DNA from: Gammaproteobacteria bacterium
GTDB lineage: Bacteria; Pseudomonadota; Gammaproteobacteria; Nevskiales; Nevskiaceae
NCBI GenBank assembly: GCA_026398815.1
Contig: JAPLSA010000004.1
Coordinates: 1-64,000, forward strand
Direction of reading: 5' to 3'
Length of the DNA stretch: 64,000 nucleotides
Below are positions 27,530 to 35,593 of this stretch, one piece after another. The notes under the pieces were generated by a model. That model did not search any database. It saw only the letters and a program-made list of their open reading frames with translations, and was not told the DNA's origin. Each line of letters begins with the position of its first letter. Positions within the stretch are counted from its first letter, which is position 1. The position numbers and the translations under genes are program-made.

Positions 27530-28509
27530 TCCCGGCGCTGGGACCGATCGATACGCTCGCCGGTCAGGCAGATAAGACCGGGCGCGGCGTCTATCTCCTC
27601 ACCGAATGCGCGGAGCGGGAAGGCGACAGCGGCCAGTCGCGGCTGCAGCTAATGCTCGAAGACGCGACGGGGCGCATCACGGCCTTCTCCTGGCCGGAGC
27701 GCCGGCCCTACGTGCGGCTGCCGCCGGTCCCGTCGGCCGTTGCCGTGCAGGCACGGGTGCAGATCTTCGATGGCAAGGTGCAGTTCAAGCTGCTCAGCCT
27801 CGACGCCGTCGATGCGGACCAGGTCGACCTTGCCGCAGCCCTGCTGCCGCGCCGCCGTTGCCCTGAGATCGCGCATGGCGGCCTCGACCGTCTGATCGCG
27901 CTCGAACGGGACCTTCCGGCGCCGTTGAACGGCTTCCTTAAGCAGGTCCTGCTGGATCCGGAGATCGGCATTCCGTTCCTTCGTTGCCGGGCGAGCGTGC
28001 GCCATCACCACGCCTATGTCGGCGGCCTGCTGGTCCATTGCACCGAGCAGCTCGACCTCGCCGCCTCGATCGTGCGGACGGCACTTCCCGACGACATCTG
28101 GGCACCGCACATCGCGAGGCTTGGGTACCTCCTGCACGACATCGGCAAGGTCCGGTCCGTCGGCGAAACCCGTCGTGCCGAGCATGGCCTCGTCCTTCGT
28201 CACGAAACGATCGGCAGTGATCTGCTGGCGCCACACCTCCGTTGGCTCGATCAGCGGGACAGCGAGCTGGCGATCGCCTTGCGCTACGTCTTTGAGCACC
28301 TCGCATGCCCCTCGGCCATGCGGCGCATTCCGGACTATCTGGTGGCCGAGGTCGTGGCCACGCTTGATCAATGGAGTGCGGCCGCGCATGGCGGTCGGGA
28401 TCTGCAGCACCTGCTGCGGCGCGGCGTGCCGGCGGCCGTGGCCGCGATTGCCGGCACGAGCGCTGCCAACGATCACACCCATGCACAGGAGGTGCGTCAT
28501 GCGGGTTGA
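27523..28509 (+). CDS. OB-fold plus HD-domain protein (YhaM/TraI_2-like)
   Basis: 328 aa from GTG or nearby start at 27523. An N-terminal OB-fold nucleic-acid-binding segment (LQLMLEDATGRITAFSWPERRPYV; VQIFDGKVQFKLLSLDAVD) precedes an HD phosphohydrolase domain with HHHAYVGGLLVHCTEQ, RLGYLLHDIGKVRSV and LVLRHETIGSDLL. The architecture matches the YhaM-type 3'-5' exonuclease/TraI_2 group seen on integrative elements. It probably processes nucleic acid; its role in transfer is inference. Confidence 0.8.
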   Translation: MVIPALGPIDTLAGQADKTGRGVYLLTECAEREGDSGQSRLQLMLEDATGRITAFSWPERRPYVRLPPVPSAVAVQARVQIFDGKVQFKLLSLDAVDADQVDLAAALLPRRRCPEIAHGGLDRLIALERDLPAPLNGFLKQVLLDPEIGIPFLRCRASVRHHHAYVGGLLVHCTEQLDLAASIVRTALPDDIWAPHIARLGYLLHDIGKVRSVGETRRAEHGLVLRHETIGSDLLAPHLRWLDQRDSELAIALRYVFEHLACPSAMRRIPDYLVAEVVATLDQWSAAAHGGRDLQHLLRRGVPAAVAAIAGTSAANDHTHAQEVRHAG

Positions 28510-29113
28510 CGTCATGCCGGTTCGGAACGGTTCCGAACTCTCCGTTCCGAACGGTCCCGAAAGCCGGAAGGCCAGCGCACTCGATCCGAAAGGGCGTCCG
28601 CCGGTCATGGACGACATGCAGTTGATGGCGCTGGCAATCGCGCTCGCGGAACGTCTCGGTCGCCCGCCGACGCTTGAAGCGCTGATCGAGGCCGCAGGTG
28701 GGTGCCAGCGTCAGCGGGCCAGCCGGACCCTGAAACTGCTGCGCGAGCAGCTGGCCGCCCAGGCGGTCCGGAGCCGGATCGAGCTGCCGGCGGAGTTCGA
28801 ATCCGAGTTGCGTGGCTGGCTGGATCGTTGCCAGACGCTTTGTGCACAGCAGCTTTCGGCCGAACAGGCGCGCATCGACGAACGCCACGAGCAGGAGCGC
28901 GCTGCTGACCGGGACCTCGTGGCCGAGCTACAGGCCACGTTGCGCGATCTGCGCGAGGCGCTCGCGGATCAGACGCGCGTCGCCACTGAGGTGATCGCCG
29001 CCAACCGGAAGCTGGAGGACCAGGTGATGCGACTGAAAGCAGAACGGGACATCGCAAATGCGCTGTCCGCAGACCGGATGGCGATCATCCAGGCCTGCCG
29101 TATGGGGACCTAG
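28499..29113 (+). CDS. KfrA-like DNA-binding coiled-coil protein
   Basis: 204 aa. The segment MALAIALAERLGRPPTLEALIEAAGGCQRQRASRTLKLL resembles the KfrA_N helix-turn-helix, followed by a long charged coiled coil (residues about 110-200; AEQARIDERHEQERAADRDLVAELQATLRDLREAL). KfrA-type proteins bind their own promoter and shape plasmid or element DNA. Start ATG 28499 overlaps the HD gene; ATG 28609 is a serious alternative because the first 35 codons coincide with palindromic DNA that looks like an operator. Confidence 0.75.
   Translation: MRVDVMPVRNGSELSVPNGPESRKASALDPKGRPPVMDDMQLMALAIALAERLGRPPTLEALIEAAGGCQRQRASRTLKLLREQLAAQAVRSRIELPAEFESELRGWLDRCQTLCAQQLSAEQARIDERHEQERAADRDLVAELQATLRDLREALADQTRVATEVIAANRKLEDQVMRLKAERDIANALSADRMAIIQACRMGT
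28520..28551. promoter_or_regulatory. Palindromic operator-like cluster
   Basis: GTTCGGAAC-G-GTTCCGAAC at 28520-28538 is a perfect 9-bp inverted repeat. A further CGTTCCGAA follows at 28543-28551, the complement of TTCGGAACG. It lies at the beginning of the KfrA-like reading frame, a plausible autoregulatory site. Confidence 0.55.
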
Positions 29114-29346
29114 TCGGCGAGGGGCTGCAACAGCGAATAGGCCGGCTCCCCAAACGCTCGGGCCAGCTTTTCGAGGGTATCGACCGTCGCGGCAGCTTTC
29201 GCGGTTTCGAGCCTGCTGACGAAAACCTGGGTCAGCCCGGATCGCTCCGCCAGGTACTCCTGAGACCAGTCCCGCTGCTCCCGTGCGTGCCGGATGTTGC
29301 GTGCGAGGACGGCGCGAAGCGAGCGCAGGGAAGCAGAAGAGGACAT
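29110..29346 (-). CDS. XRE-family helix-turn-helix regulator
   Basis: 78 aa. HTH_3 fold: LRAVLARNIRHAREQRDWSQEYLAERSGLTQVFVSRLETAKAAATVDTLEKLARAFG. Convergent with the KfrA-like gene (4-bp overlap) and divergent from the lipoprotein pair. A solitary XRE protein of this size could be an element regulator or an antitoxin, but no toxin is adjacent. Confidence 0.88.
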   Translation of the reverse strand: MSSSASLRSLRAVLARNIRHAREQRDWSQEYLAERSGLTQVFVSRLETAKAAATVDTLEKLARAFGEPAYSLLQPLAD

Positions 29347-29450
29347 GCCGCAAGCCTTTGCTTACGGCTTCACACAATCTATAAACGATGCTTTATAAAA
29401 TGAACGAACCTGCTGTTGATCAACCGCCCCGCTGCCATGGAAGGAAGCTG

Positions 29451-30020
29451 ATGACCGGCGTGAAACATCTTGTCCAGGTTGTGGGCCTCGCGGTCCTTGT
29501 CTCGGGCTGCACCCCGAACAACGGAAGTGCCGGCAACGGCTCGCCGATCACGATCGCGGAAGCGTCGGTGATCGACAGCGACGGCTTCAGCAGCACCGGC
29601 ACGTCCGTCTTGGACATCCGTCCCGATGACTGGCCCGATCAGGGCTTCTCCCTGCACTGGACCGTGACCGGTGGCCGCACACCCGTGCACCGGGCCGACT
29701 GGTTCATCAGTGCCGACGACACCCTGCAGGCTGACCTTGCCGGCGCCGACGTCGACGTCCGGATCCTCGGCCGCAACTGCGGCATCGACTTCAGCGATGT
29801 CTGTCTCGGCAACAGCGGTGACGCGGCCTGCAGCTACCGGACCGATCGCACCGTCTACTGCGGCGACCTCGGCGCGCTGGCCGACCGTCGTCCAACGGCT
29901 GTCGGGCCCTACTTCGCCAACACCCGCGGCCTGCCGGGCCGCTACTACCTGCTGTTGCGGATCCAGGACCCCTCGAATGGGGAGACCGTCGTCCGTTCCT
30001 TCCCCGTCAACTTCGAATGA
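29451..30020 (+). CDS. Putative lipoprotein of the element
   Basis: 189 aa. The signal peptide ends in a lipobox LVSGC. The mature part is a beta-rich domain with several cysteines (RNCGIDFSDVCLGNSGDAACSYRTDRTVYCGD), suggesting disulfides in the periplasm. ATG 29451 follows GGAAG. No family recognised. It overlaps the next lipoprotein gene by 4 bp (ATGA). Confidence 0.75.
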   Translation: MTGVKHLVQVVGLAVLVSGCTPNNGSAGNGSPITIAEASVIDSDGFSSTGTSVLDIRPDDWPDQGFSLHWTVTGGRTPVHRADWFISADDTLQADLAGADVDVRILGRNCGIDFSDVCLGNSGDAACSYRTDRTVYCGDLGALADRRPTAVGPYFANTRGLPGRYYLLLRIQDPSNGETVVRSFPVNFE

Positions 30021-30730
30021 GGACGCCTGCGATGCTCCGTCATGCCTTCCTTGCCTCGGTGGCGCCCTGCGCGCTTTCGCGCTCTATCCGCGCTGCCGGT
30101 CTCCTGAGTGTGGCCGTGGTGCTCTCCGGCTGCGCCGCCATCGACGGCGCCCAGTCCGCCATTGGTCTATACGACTCTGCGAAGAGCGTCACCAGCGGCT
30201 ATCACGCCTACACCTCGGTCAAGGACCTGAAGAACGCTTCGCCCACCTTCGTTGGCTACGACGGGGTGGTGGTGCTGGCCGACATCCGGCCGCGCGAGAA
30301 CGCGGACCATCTGGCGGCGGTCTTCGCCAGCAATCTCGCCGGCTACACGACGGCGGTGGCGAAAGCTGTCCGGGCGCCGCTGCAGGTCTGCTCCTCCCTG
30401 ACCTCGTGCAGCGGCAAGGTTCTGGTGCTGAACTTCCGTGAGGATGCCTACGACCGCAATCTGGTCCAGCGGCTCACGGTCGGCGACAAGATCCGTGGCC
30501 GGCTGGTGTTCACCGACGCCACGTCCGGCAGGATCCTCGACGAAAAGCAGGCCGAGATGGGCGAGAACTACGCCTCGCTGGCGCGTCTGACCTCGGGTTT
30601 CGTCATGGGTGCGATGTACAAGAGCTTCCCGCCGGCAACCGATGCGGAGGGCGAGCGTATCGGCAAGGCGCTTCAGCAGATCCCGGTCGTCGCGCCCGAG
30701 TACGAGCCGGTGCTCGGGAAGGCGGGCTAA
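30017..30730 (+). CDS. Putative lipoprotein of the element
   Basis: 237 aa. Long basic leader then a hydrophobic segment and lipobox VLSGCAAIDG. The mature domain (ASPTFVGYDGVVVLADIRPREN; GDKIRGRLVFTDATSGRILDEKQAEMG) looks like a DUF4410-type lipoprotein, but this is tentative. It is coupled to the preceding lipoprotein and followed after 3 bp by the start of a third one that is truncated. Confidence 0.72.
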   Translation: MRTPAMLRHAFLASVAPCALSRSIRAAGLLSVAVVLSGCAAIDGAQSAIGLYDSAKSVTSGYHAYTSVKDLKNASPTFVGYDGVVVLADIRPRENADHLAAVFASNLAGYTTAVAKAVRAPLQVCSSLTSCSGKVLVLNFREDAYDRNLVQRLTVGDKIRGRLVFTDATSGRILDEKQAEMGENYASLARLTSGFVMGAMYKSFPPATDAEGERIGKALQQIPVVAPEYEPVLGKAG

Positions 30731-30733
30731 GCG

Positions 30734-30826
30734 ATGGCCATTCAAGCGCGCGCGGTTCTCCTGCTGACGGCTCTGGTCGGCCTGGGCGCATGCAGCACCT
30801 CGCCGCCGACGCCACCAGCGCCCTGA
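30734..30826 (+). pseudogene. Truncated third lipoprotein (30 codons)
   Basis: ATG 30734 opens AIQARAVLLLTALVGLGAC, a clear lipoprotein signal with a GLGAC lipobox, then STSPPTPPAP and a stop. It directly continues the lipoprotein operon but ends where a convergent MazG-like gene begins on the other strand. The most likely reading is a lipoprotein gene cut off by the junction between element backbone and cargo. Confidence 0.55.
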
Positions 30827-31433
30827 GGGGGCGGCTGCTGGCGCTCGGCTTCCTTCTGGATCTCTTCGTCGACCAACGCGAGGATTTCGGTGGCAATCCG
30901 AAGCGAGTCGACACTCGACTGCGCAGTACGCGCCTCGAACATCTTCTCGGTGATGGCCTGCGTCAGATCGTCGCCGATCTTTTCGCGGAGCACCCGTTCT
31001 GCTTGCACAGCATGGTTCAAGAGCGGTTGCTCAAGGACCTCCGCACGAAGGCGGTAGAGGACGTAGCCCTGAAGTGCCGACAAGGACGAATCCTCGTCGG
31101 TGACCGTATGTTGTTCGAAAGCTCGTCGCTTCCCGAGAGCTCGGCCTGCCGGAAGCGAAGATCGCTCAGAAGGATGTTGAAGTCGGGCCCGTTTTCGAGC
31201 CCATTCATCAGGAACGTGTACCAGAGGGCGTCACCGAGCTCGTCGACGATCTCGCGGTTCGCTTCCCACAAGTCGACGCCGTCTTCCGACAGCATTCGCT
31301 TCTTCACCGCGGAGATCAGCGAGCCCACCTCGCCAACCACTCCATAGACGGCAATGTCACGACGTGTCGCTTCCGACTCTTTCTTGGTTTGATCGGTCGA
31401 TCTGACGAAGTCCTGAAACGAAGCAACGAGCAC
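30742..31433 (-). pseudogene. MazG-like nucleotide pyrophosphohydrolase, frameshifted
   Basis: The first frame (from 31433) has YGVVGEVGSLISAVKKRM and REIVDELGDALWYTFLMNG, matching the ExxE/ExxD metal sites of MazG-type all-alpha NTP pyrophosphatases. Near 31100 the coding sense moves to another frame (DEDSSLSALQGYVLYRLRAEVL...ALVDEEIQKEAER), so a 1-nt indel breaks the gene. The last roughly 30 codons are antisense to the truncated lipoprotein, so the original 3' end is probably lost. Alternatively the shift is a sequencing error. Confidence 0.6.
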
Positions 31434-31445
31434 GGCTGACCCCTT

Positions 31446-32000
31446 GATCTATCGCTTGAAGCATGCCGCGCTCACCTTGGAACGATCGACGTGATCGTGA
31501 CCAGCACCGGACCCAGCGAGCCGCCGCGCCTGATGCACAACATTCCGCTCGAGAACATCCGGACTCGCATCGAGGAAATCATGCTTCCGCCGCTACACCT
31601 GATCCACGCTGCGCTCCCGGCCATGCGCAGGCAGCGCAGCGGCAGCATCGTCGTCGTGGCTTCGGATGCCGGGAAGATTCCGACGCCGGGCGAGACGATG
31701 GTCGGCGCCGCGATGGGCGCGATCATGATGTATTGCAAGGCAGCCGCCATCGAGGTCAAGCGCGAGAACGTCCGCATCAATCTGCTGACGCCCTCGTTGA
31801 TCGCGGGCACGCCGGGCGCGCAGTTGATCTTCAACGAGCCTTTCAGCGCCAAGATGTTCGAGAAGGCTTCGGCGATGGCTCACCTCGGCGTGTCCGACGC
31901 CGCCGACCAGGCCGCGATGATTCTGTACCTGGCGAGCCCGGCGGCGAAACGGATGACCGGACAGGCGATCAGCATCAACGGGGGAATCTCGGTGGCCTGA
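31446..32000 (+). pseudogene. N-terminally truncated short-chain dehydrogenase
   Basis: The frame reads LEACRAHLGTIDVIVTSTGPSEPPRLMHN..., the middle of an SDR, with IVVVASDAGKIPTPGE, a YCKAAAIEVKRENVRIN active-site block (YxxxK) and the ending GQAISINGGISVA. The N-terminal glycine-rich NAD-binding half (about 80 residues) is missing, replaced by the 5' end of the MazG-like gene. A GTG at 31491 could start an internal fragment of 169 residues, unlikely to work. It marks a cargo junction. Confidence 0.75.
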
Positions 32001-32062
32001 TCGTTCGTTGGCTATGGCGGTAAATGCACGCGGCGGATTGCGACGTATGTGAGGAGATCGAA

Positions 32063-33208
32063 ATGAACGACTACCTGAAGTACTGGACCGGCGTAGCGGT
32101 ACTGGCCGTGGCCTATGGCGGCATGATCGCCGGCGGCGACTGGGTGTGGGCGGGCTTCCTGATGTTTCCGTTCCTGACCATCGTCGATTCCCTGCTGCCC
32201 CGGGACTACGCGCCGCGGAAGATGACGAATGAAACCCTTGCGGACATTCCGCTCGTCATCTGCGCCGCAGGTCCGATCGTGCTGTATTGGGTTTTTGCAT
32301 GGCGCTACGCAGCAGGCGCCTACACCGACACGTCCCAGCTCGTCGGCGGCGTGCTGAGCCTGGCCTGGACCTCCATCGTTCCTCTCGCGCCGGCAGCCCA
32401 CGAGCTGTACCACAAGCGAACGCCATTCGGCCGCACACTGGGGCGCTACGCGCAGATCTGCCAGTTCGACACCATGCGCGATATCGCCCACGTCGTGGGC
32501 CATCACATCGACGTCGCTACCACCAAGGACGGCGATACGGCCGCCCGCGGCACCACGCTCTACAAGTTCGTCATCAAGGCGGTGTGGGAACAGACGATGT
32601 GGGATCTGAAGACCGAGTCCGAGGCGCTGCACAAGCGAGGCTACAGTCGCTGGAACTGGCGTCACCGCGTCTGGCGGTCGCTGGGCGTGCAGGTGATCTT
32701 CCAGGGCATCGTGGTCCTGATCGCGGGCTGGTCCGCAGCGGCCCTGACCACGGGGGCGATGCTGCTCACGCGCGTATGGGCCGAATCCTTCAACTACTTC
32801 CAGCACTACGGCCTGGTCCGCGTCGAAGGCACCACGATCGGCCGTCGCCACCTTTGGAACCACCTGAGCTGGCTGTCGCGCGTGCTGTCCTTCGACATCA
32901 CCAACCACGCCGACCATCACCTCAATTCCTACAGGCGCTACTACCAGTTGGTGCCGCACAAGGAATCCATCCCGATGCCAAGCTTGTTGATGCCAAGCTT
33001 GTTCATGTGCTTCTTCGCGTCCCTGATCCCGCCGCTGTGGCACCACATGATCGCCATGCCGGCATTGAAGCGTTGGGACCTGGAGTTCGCCACGCCGGAA
33101 GAACGGGAACTGGCCGCTGCGGCGAACAGGGCCGCAGGATGGCCGGATTGGATCAACAAGCCGGAAGGCCGGGCCACGATCGGTCGTTCGGCAACGCAGG
33201 GTTGCTGA
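32063..33208 (+). CDS. XylM/CymAa-type alkyl-aromatic hydroxylase (AlkB family)
   Basis: 381 aa integral-membrane diiron monooxygenase, with hydrophobic segments around residues 7-27, 63-83 and 200-225. Histidine boxes are HELYHKR, HVVGHH, NYFQHYG and NHADHHLNSYRR, as in xylene monooxygenase XylM and p-cymene monooxygenase CymAa. It would hydroxylate a benzylic methyl group with electrons from a flavin/[2Fe-2S] reductase. ATG 32063 follows GAGGAG. It is more divergent from XylM than the copy at 44678. A 15-bp tandem duplication repeats MPSL[L/F] at 32975-33004. Alone among the cargo, it runs rightward with the ligase gene. Confidence 0.88.
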   Translation: MNDYLKYWTGVAVLAVAYGGMIAGGDWVWAGFLMFPFLTIVDSLLPRDYAPRKMTNETLADIPLVICAAGPIVLYWVFAWRYAAGAYTDTSQLVGGVLSLAWTSIVPLAPAAHELYHKRTPFGRTLGRYAQICQFDTMRDIAHVVGHHIDVATTKDGDTAARGTTLYKFVIKAVWEQTMWDLKTESEALHKRGYSRWNWRHRVWRSLGVQVIFQGIVVLIAGWSAAALTTGAMLLTRVWAESFNYFQHYGLVRVEGTTIGRRHLWNHLSWLSRVLSFDITNHADHHLNSYRRYYQLVPHKESIPMPSLLMPSLFMCFFASLIPPLWHHMIAMPALKRWDLEFATPEERELAAAANRAAGWPDWINKPEGRATIGRSATQGC

Positions 33209-33310
33209 CATCGACCACGGGCCGCCTTCTCCGGCGTCTGCGGGTGGGCGCGGCAAACAAAACATCACTGCGAACGTCGTAGAACGTCCGCATGGCGATC
33301 TGGAGGCGGC

Positions 33311-34873
33311 ATGTGGCTCTATTCTGAAATAAAGACCCTCGGCGACATCCCGCGGCACTACGCCAGCCAGACGCCGGAAAAGCCCGCCCTGATCGATCAA
33401 ACGGGCGCGACGTCCTGGTCCGCGCTGAACGAACGATCGAACCGCATCGCCCACGCACTGCTGGCGCTCGGCGTGACGTCCGGCGCGCGAGTCGCGTTTC
33501 TCGGCAAGAACACCGCGCGCTACTTCGAGCTCCTGTTCGGGGTGAACAAGGCCGCCGCCGCACTGCTGCCGCTGAATTGGCGACTCGCGGTTCCGGAGAT
33601 GGCGGCCATCATCGAGGATGCCGATCCGATCGTGCTGGTCGCGGATCACGAATACGCAGAAACCGCCAGGTCCATTGCCAAGGCCAGCCGCGAGTCCTGC
33701 AGGACGATCATCCTGGACAACGCGAGCCCGGAACGCTCCGAACTCGACGCGCTGATGCGCGAGGCCCCCGCAACCGATCCCGTGATCGAGATCAATCCCT
33801 GGCAGACCGCCATCCTGATGTACACGTCGGGGACCACCGGCAAGCCCAAGGGCGTCCAGCTCTCGCACCAGGGGACGCTGTTCCTGCGTCTTTGCGAGCA
33901 CCTTGAAACCTCGTTCCGGTACGACGCCGACGACGTGATGCTCACCGTGATGCCCTTGTTCCACGCGATGGGCACGAGCCTTTCGCTGCAGGCGTTGTAC
34001 AACGGCGTGCCCGTCGCGATCTATCCAATGCCCGAGCCGGGCGAACTGCTCAGACTGATCGCCCGTGACCGTCCCACGGTGCTGCCTCTGGTTCCGACCG
34101 TCATCCAGATGCTGCTGAATCACCCGGAGGCCGCGAACGCGGACTTCTCCTCGGTGCGCGTGGTCATCTACGCCGGCTCAGGCATCGCGCCGCACACGCT
34201 CACGCGGGCGCTCAACGAGATCAAGTGCGACTTCATCCAGTTTTACGGCGCCACCGAAACCGCCTGCGGCATCACGTTCCTGCGGCCGGCGGACCACAAC
34301 GTGCGCAACGAGACACGACTGAAGTCCTGCGGCAGCACCTTGCCGCTGATCGAGATCAAGGTCGCCGACGCCGACGGCAACGAGGTTCCGGTCGGCACCG
34401 TCGGCGAGTTTCTGATCCGCTCGCCTTCGCTGACCACCGGCTACTTTCGACAACCGGAAGTCACAGCCGCGGCCTTCAAGGAAGGCTGGTATCGCTCGGG
34501 TGACGGCGGATACCGCGACGCCGAGGGGTATCTGTACATCGTCGATCGTGTCAAGGACATGATCGTAAGCGGCGGCGAGAACGTGTACTCGACAGAAGTC
34601 GAGCAGGCAATCCACAGGCTGCCGGGTGTCCAGATGTGCGCAGCGGTCGGACTGCCCGATCCGAAGTGGGGAGAGCGCGTGGTCGCGGTAATTGTCAAGG
34701 ATCCAACCGCCGACATATCACCTGATCAGGTAATCAGCCACTGCAGGAACCTGATCGCAGGTTACAAGATCCCCAAGCAGGTTGAATTCGTCGAGTCGCT
34801 GCCCATAACTTCCAGCGGCAAGGTCATGAAGCGTGCGCTACGCGAAAAGCTGTTGCGGGATGAATCCACGTGA
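33311..34873 (+). CDS. AMP-binding acyl-CoA synthetase
   Basis: 520 aa adenylate-forming ligase. AMP motif MYTSGTTGKPKGVQLSH, then GATETACGI (A5-like), RSGDGGYRDAEGYLYIVDRVKDMIVSGGENVYSTEVEQAI (A7-A8) and the catalytic lysine region PITSSGKVMKRALRE. It makes a CoA thioester from a carboxylic acid through an acyl-AMP. Substrate unknown; beside a methyl-arene hydroxylase, a fatty, aryl or cyclic carboxylate is possible. Confidence 0.92.
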   Translation: MWLYSEIKTLGDIPRHYASQTPEKPALIDQTGATSWSALNERSNRIAHALLALGVTSGARVAFLGKNTARYFELLFGVNKAAAALLPLNWRLAVPEMAAIIEDADPIVLVADHEYAETARSIAKASRESCRTIILDNASPERSELDALMREAPATDPVIEINPWQTAILMYTSGTTGKPKGVQLSHQGTLFLRLCEHLETSFRYDADDVMLTVMPLFHAMGTSLSLQALYNGVPVAIYPMPEPGELLRLIARDRPTVLPLVPTVIQMLLNHPEAANADFSSVRVVIYAGSGIAPHTLTRALNEIKCDFIQFYGATETACGITFLRPADHNVRNETRLKSCGSTLPLIEIKVADADGNEVPVGTVGEFLIRSPSLTTGYFRQPEVTAAAFKEGWYRSGDGGYRDAEGYLYIVDRVKDMIVSGGENVYSTEVEQAIHRLPGVQMCAAVGLPDPKWGERVVAVIVKDPTADISPDQVISHCRNLIAGYKIPKQVEFVESLPITSSGKVMKRALREKLLRDEST

Positions 34874-35165
34874 TCCGAAACGTCTCCCCCGGACGGCGAT
34901 TTGCGGGTTTGCTTTTGGACGAGAGTGGACCACACTGACGCCCGGATCAGGTCCCTATATCTACCGATGCCCGGCACCATTATTGAGAAGGGTCAGACAG
35001 TGGACGCGTTGACCACTGCTAATTCATCTGGCCGACTTGGTAGCCGCTGTCGGCATCCGAACGTGCTCCATCCAATAGTGCATTACAGAACCTTGCACGA
35101 GCGGTGGCCGCAAAAGAAGTTCGTCTTGAGTAACGGCCCAAGAGCAGGATATTCCCGCCGAGCTG
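34874..35165. other. No recognisable gene (junction DNA)
   Basis: 292 bp between the ligase and the transposase remnant. Frames are short and lack family features; base composition drops compared with the flanks. Probably debris of a mobile-element insertion. Confidence 0.5.
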
Positions 35166-35525
35166 ATGCTGTCGGAGCTGGAGGAATTCTTCCGATTCAG
35201 TCGGCGCGAAGTTTTCGACATCGGCGAAGAATTCACACCCAAGCACAGAATCGCTGTTGCCATCCAGCTTGGGTTCACCCGGATGTCAGGCCGGCGACTC
35301 GATCGATTCAAAGTTCTGCCGCGAACCCTTCTATCGTTTGTAGGCGAGCAGTTCAAACTCAAGCCGCCGTCGATCGCAACCATGCGATCAATGTACAAGC
35401 GCGGCAACACTCTTTACGACCATCAGAAGTGAGTGCTTGATCGGCTCGGGCTGAAGTATCTGAACCGGCGGCAGGAGGCCATGCTGCTTGCGACCGTGCG
35501 CACGGCAAGCCATGGAACGACAGGA
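35166..35525 (+). pseudogene. Tn3-family transposase N-terminal remnant
   Basis: The frame LSELEEFFRFSRREVFDIGEEF...RIAVAIQLGFTRMSGRRLDRFKVLPRTLLSFVGEQF...RGNTLYDHQ is the DUF4158 N-terminal domain of Tn3-type transposases. A TGA follows at DHQK-stop, but the same frame continues (LDRLGLKYLNRRQEAMLLATVRTAS) in transposase-like sequence, so it carries a nonsense mutation. About 120 of roughly 1,000 residues survive. It suggests that a Tn3-like transposon helped to bring the cargo. Confidence 0.8.
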
Positions 35526-35593
35526 ACTACCCCTTCAGATAGTCCAAGATTTTGTCCGCACCCCCCTTGGTCAACTTTCAACGCGCGGCAACA

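Noticed and set aside
32012-34123. Minus-strand frame of 703 codons
   Set aside because: Antisense to the XylM-like hydroxylase and the acyl-CoA synthetase, both with complete motifs.
34901-35440. Plus-strand frame of 179 codons after the ligase
   Set aside because: No family features; it overlaps the better-supported Tn3 transposase remnant in another frame.
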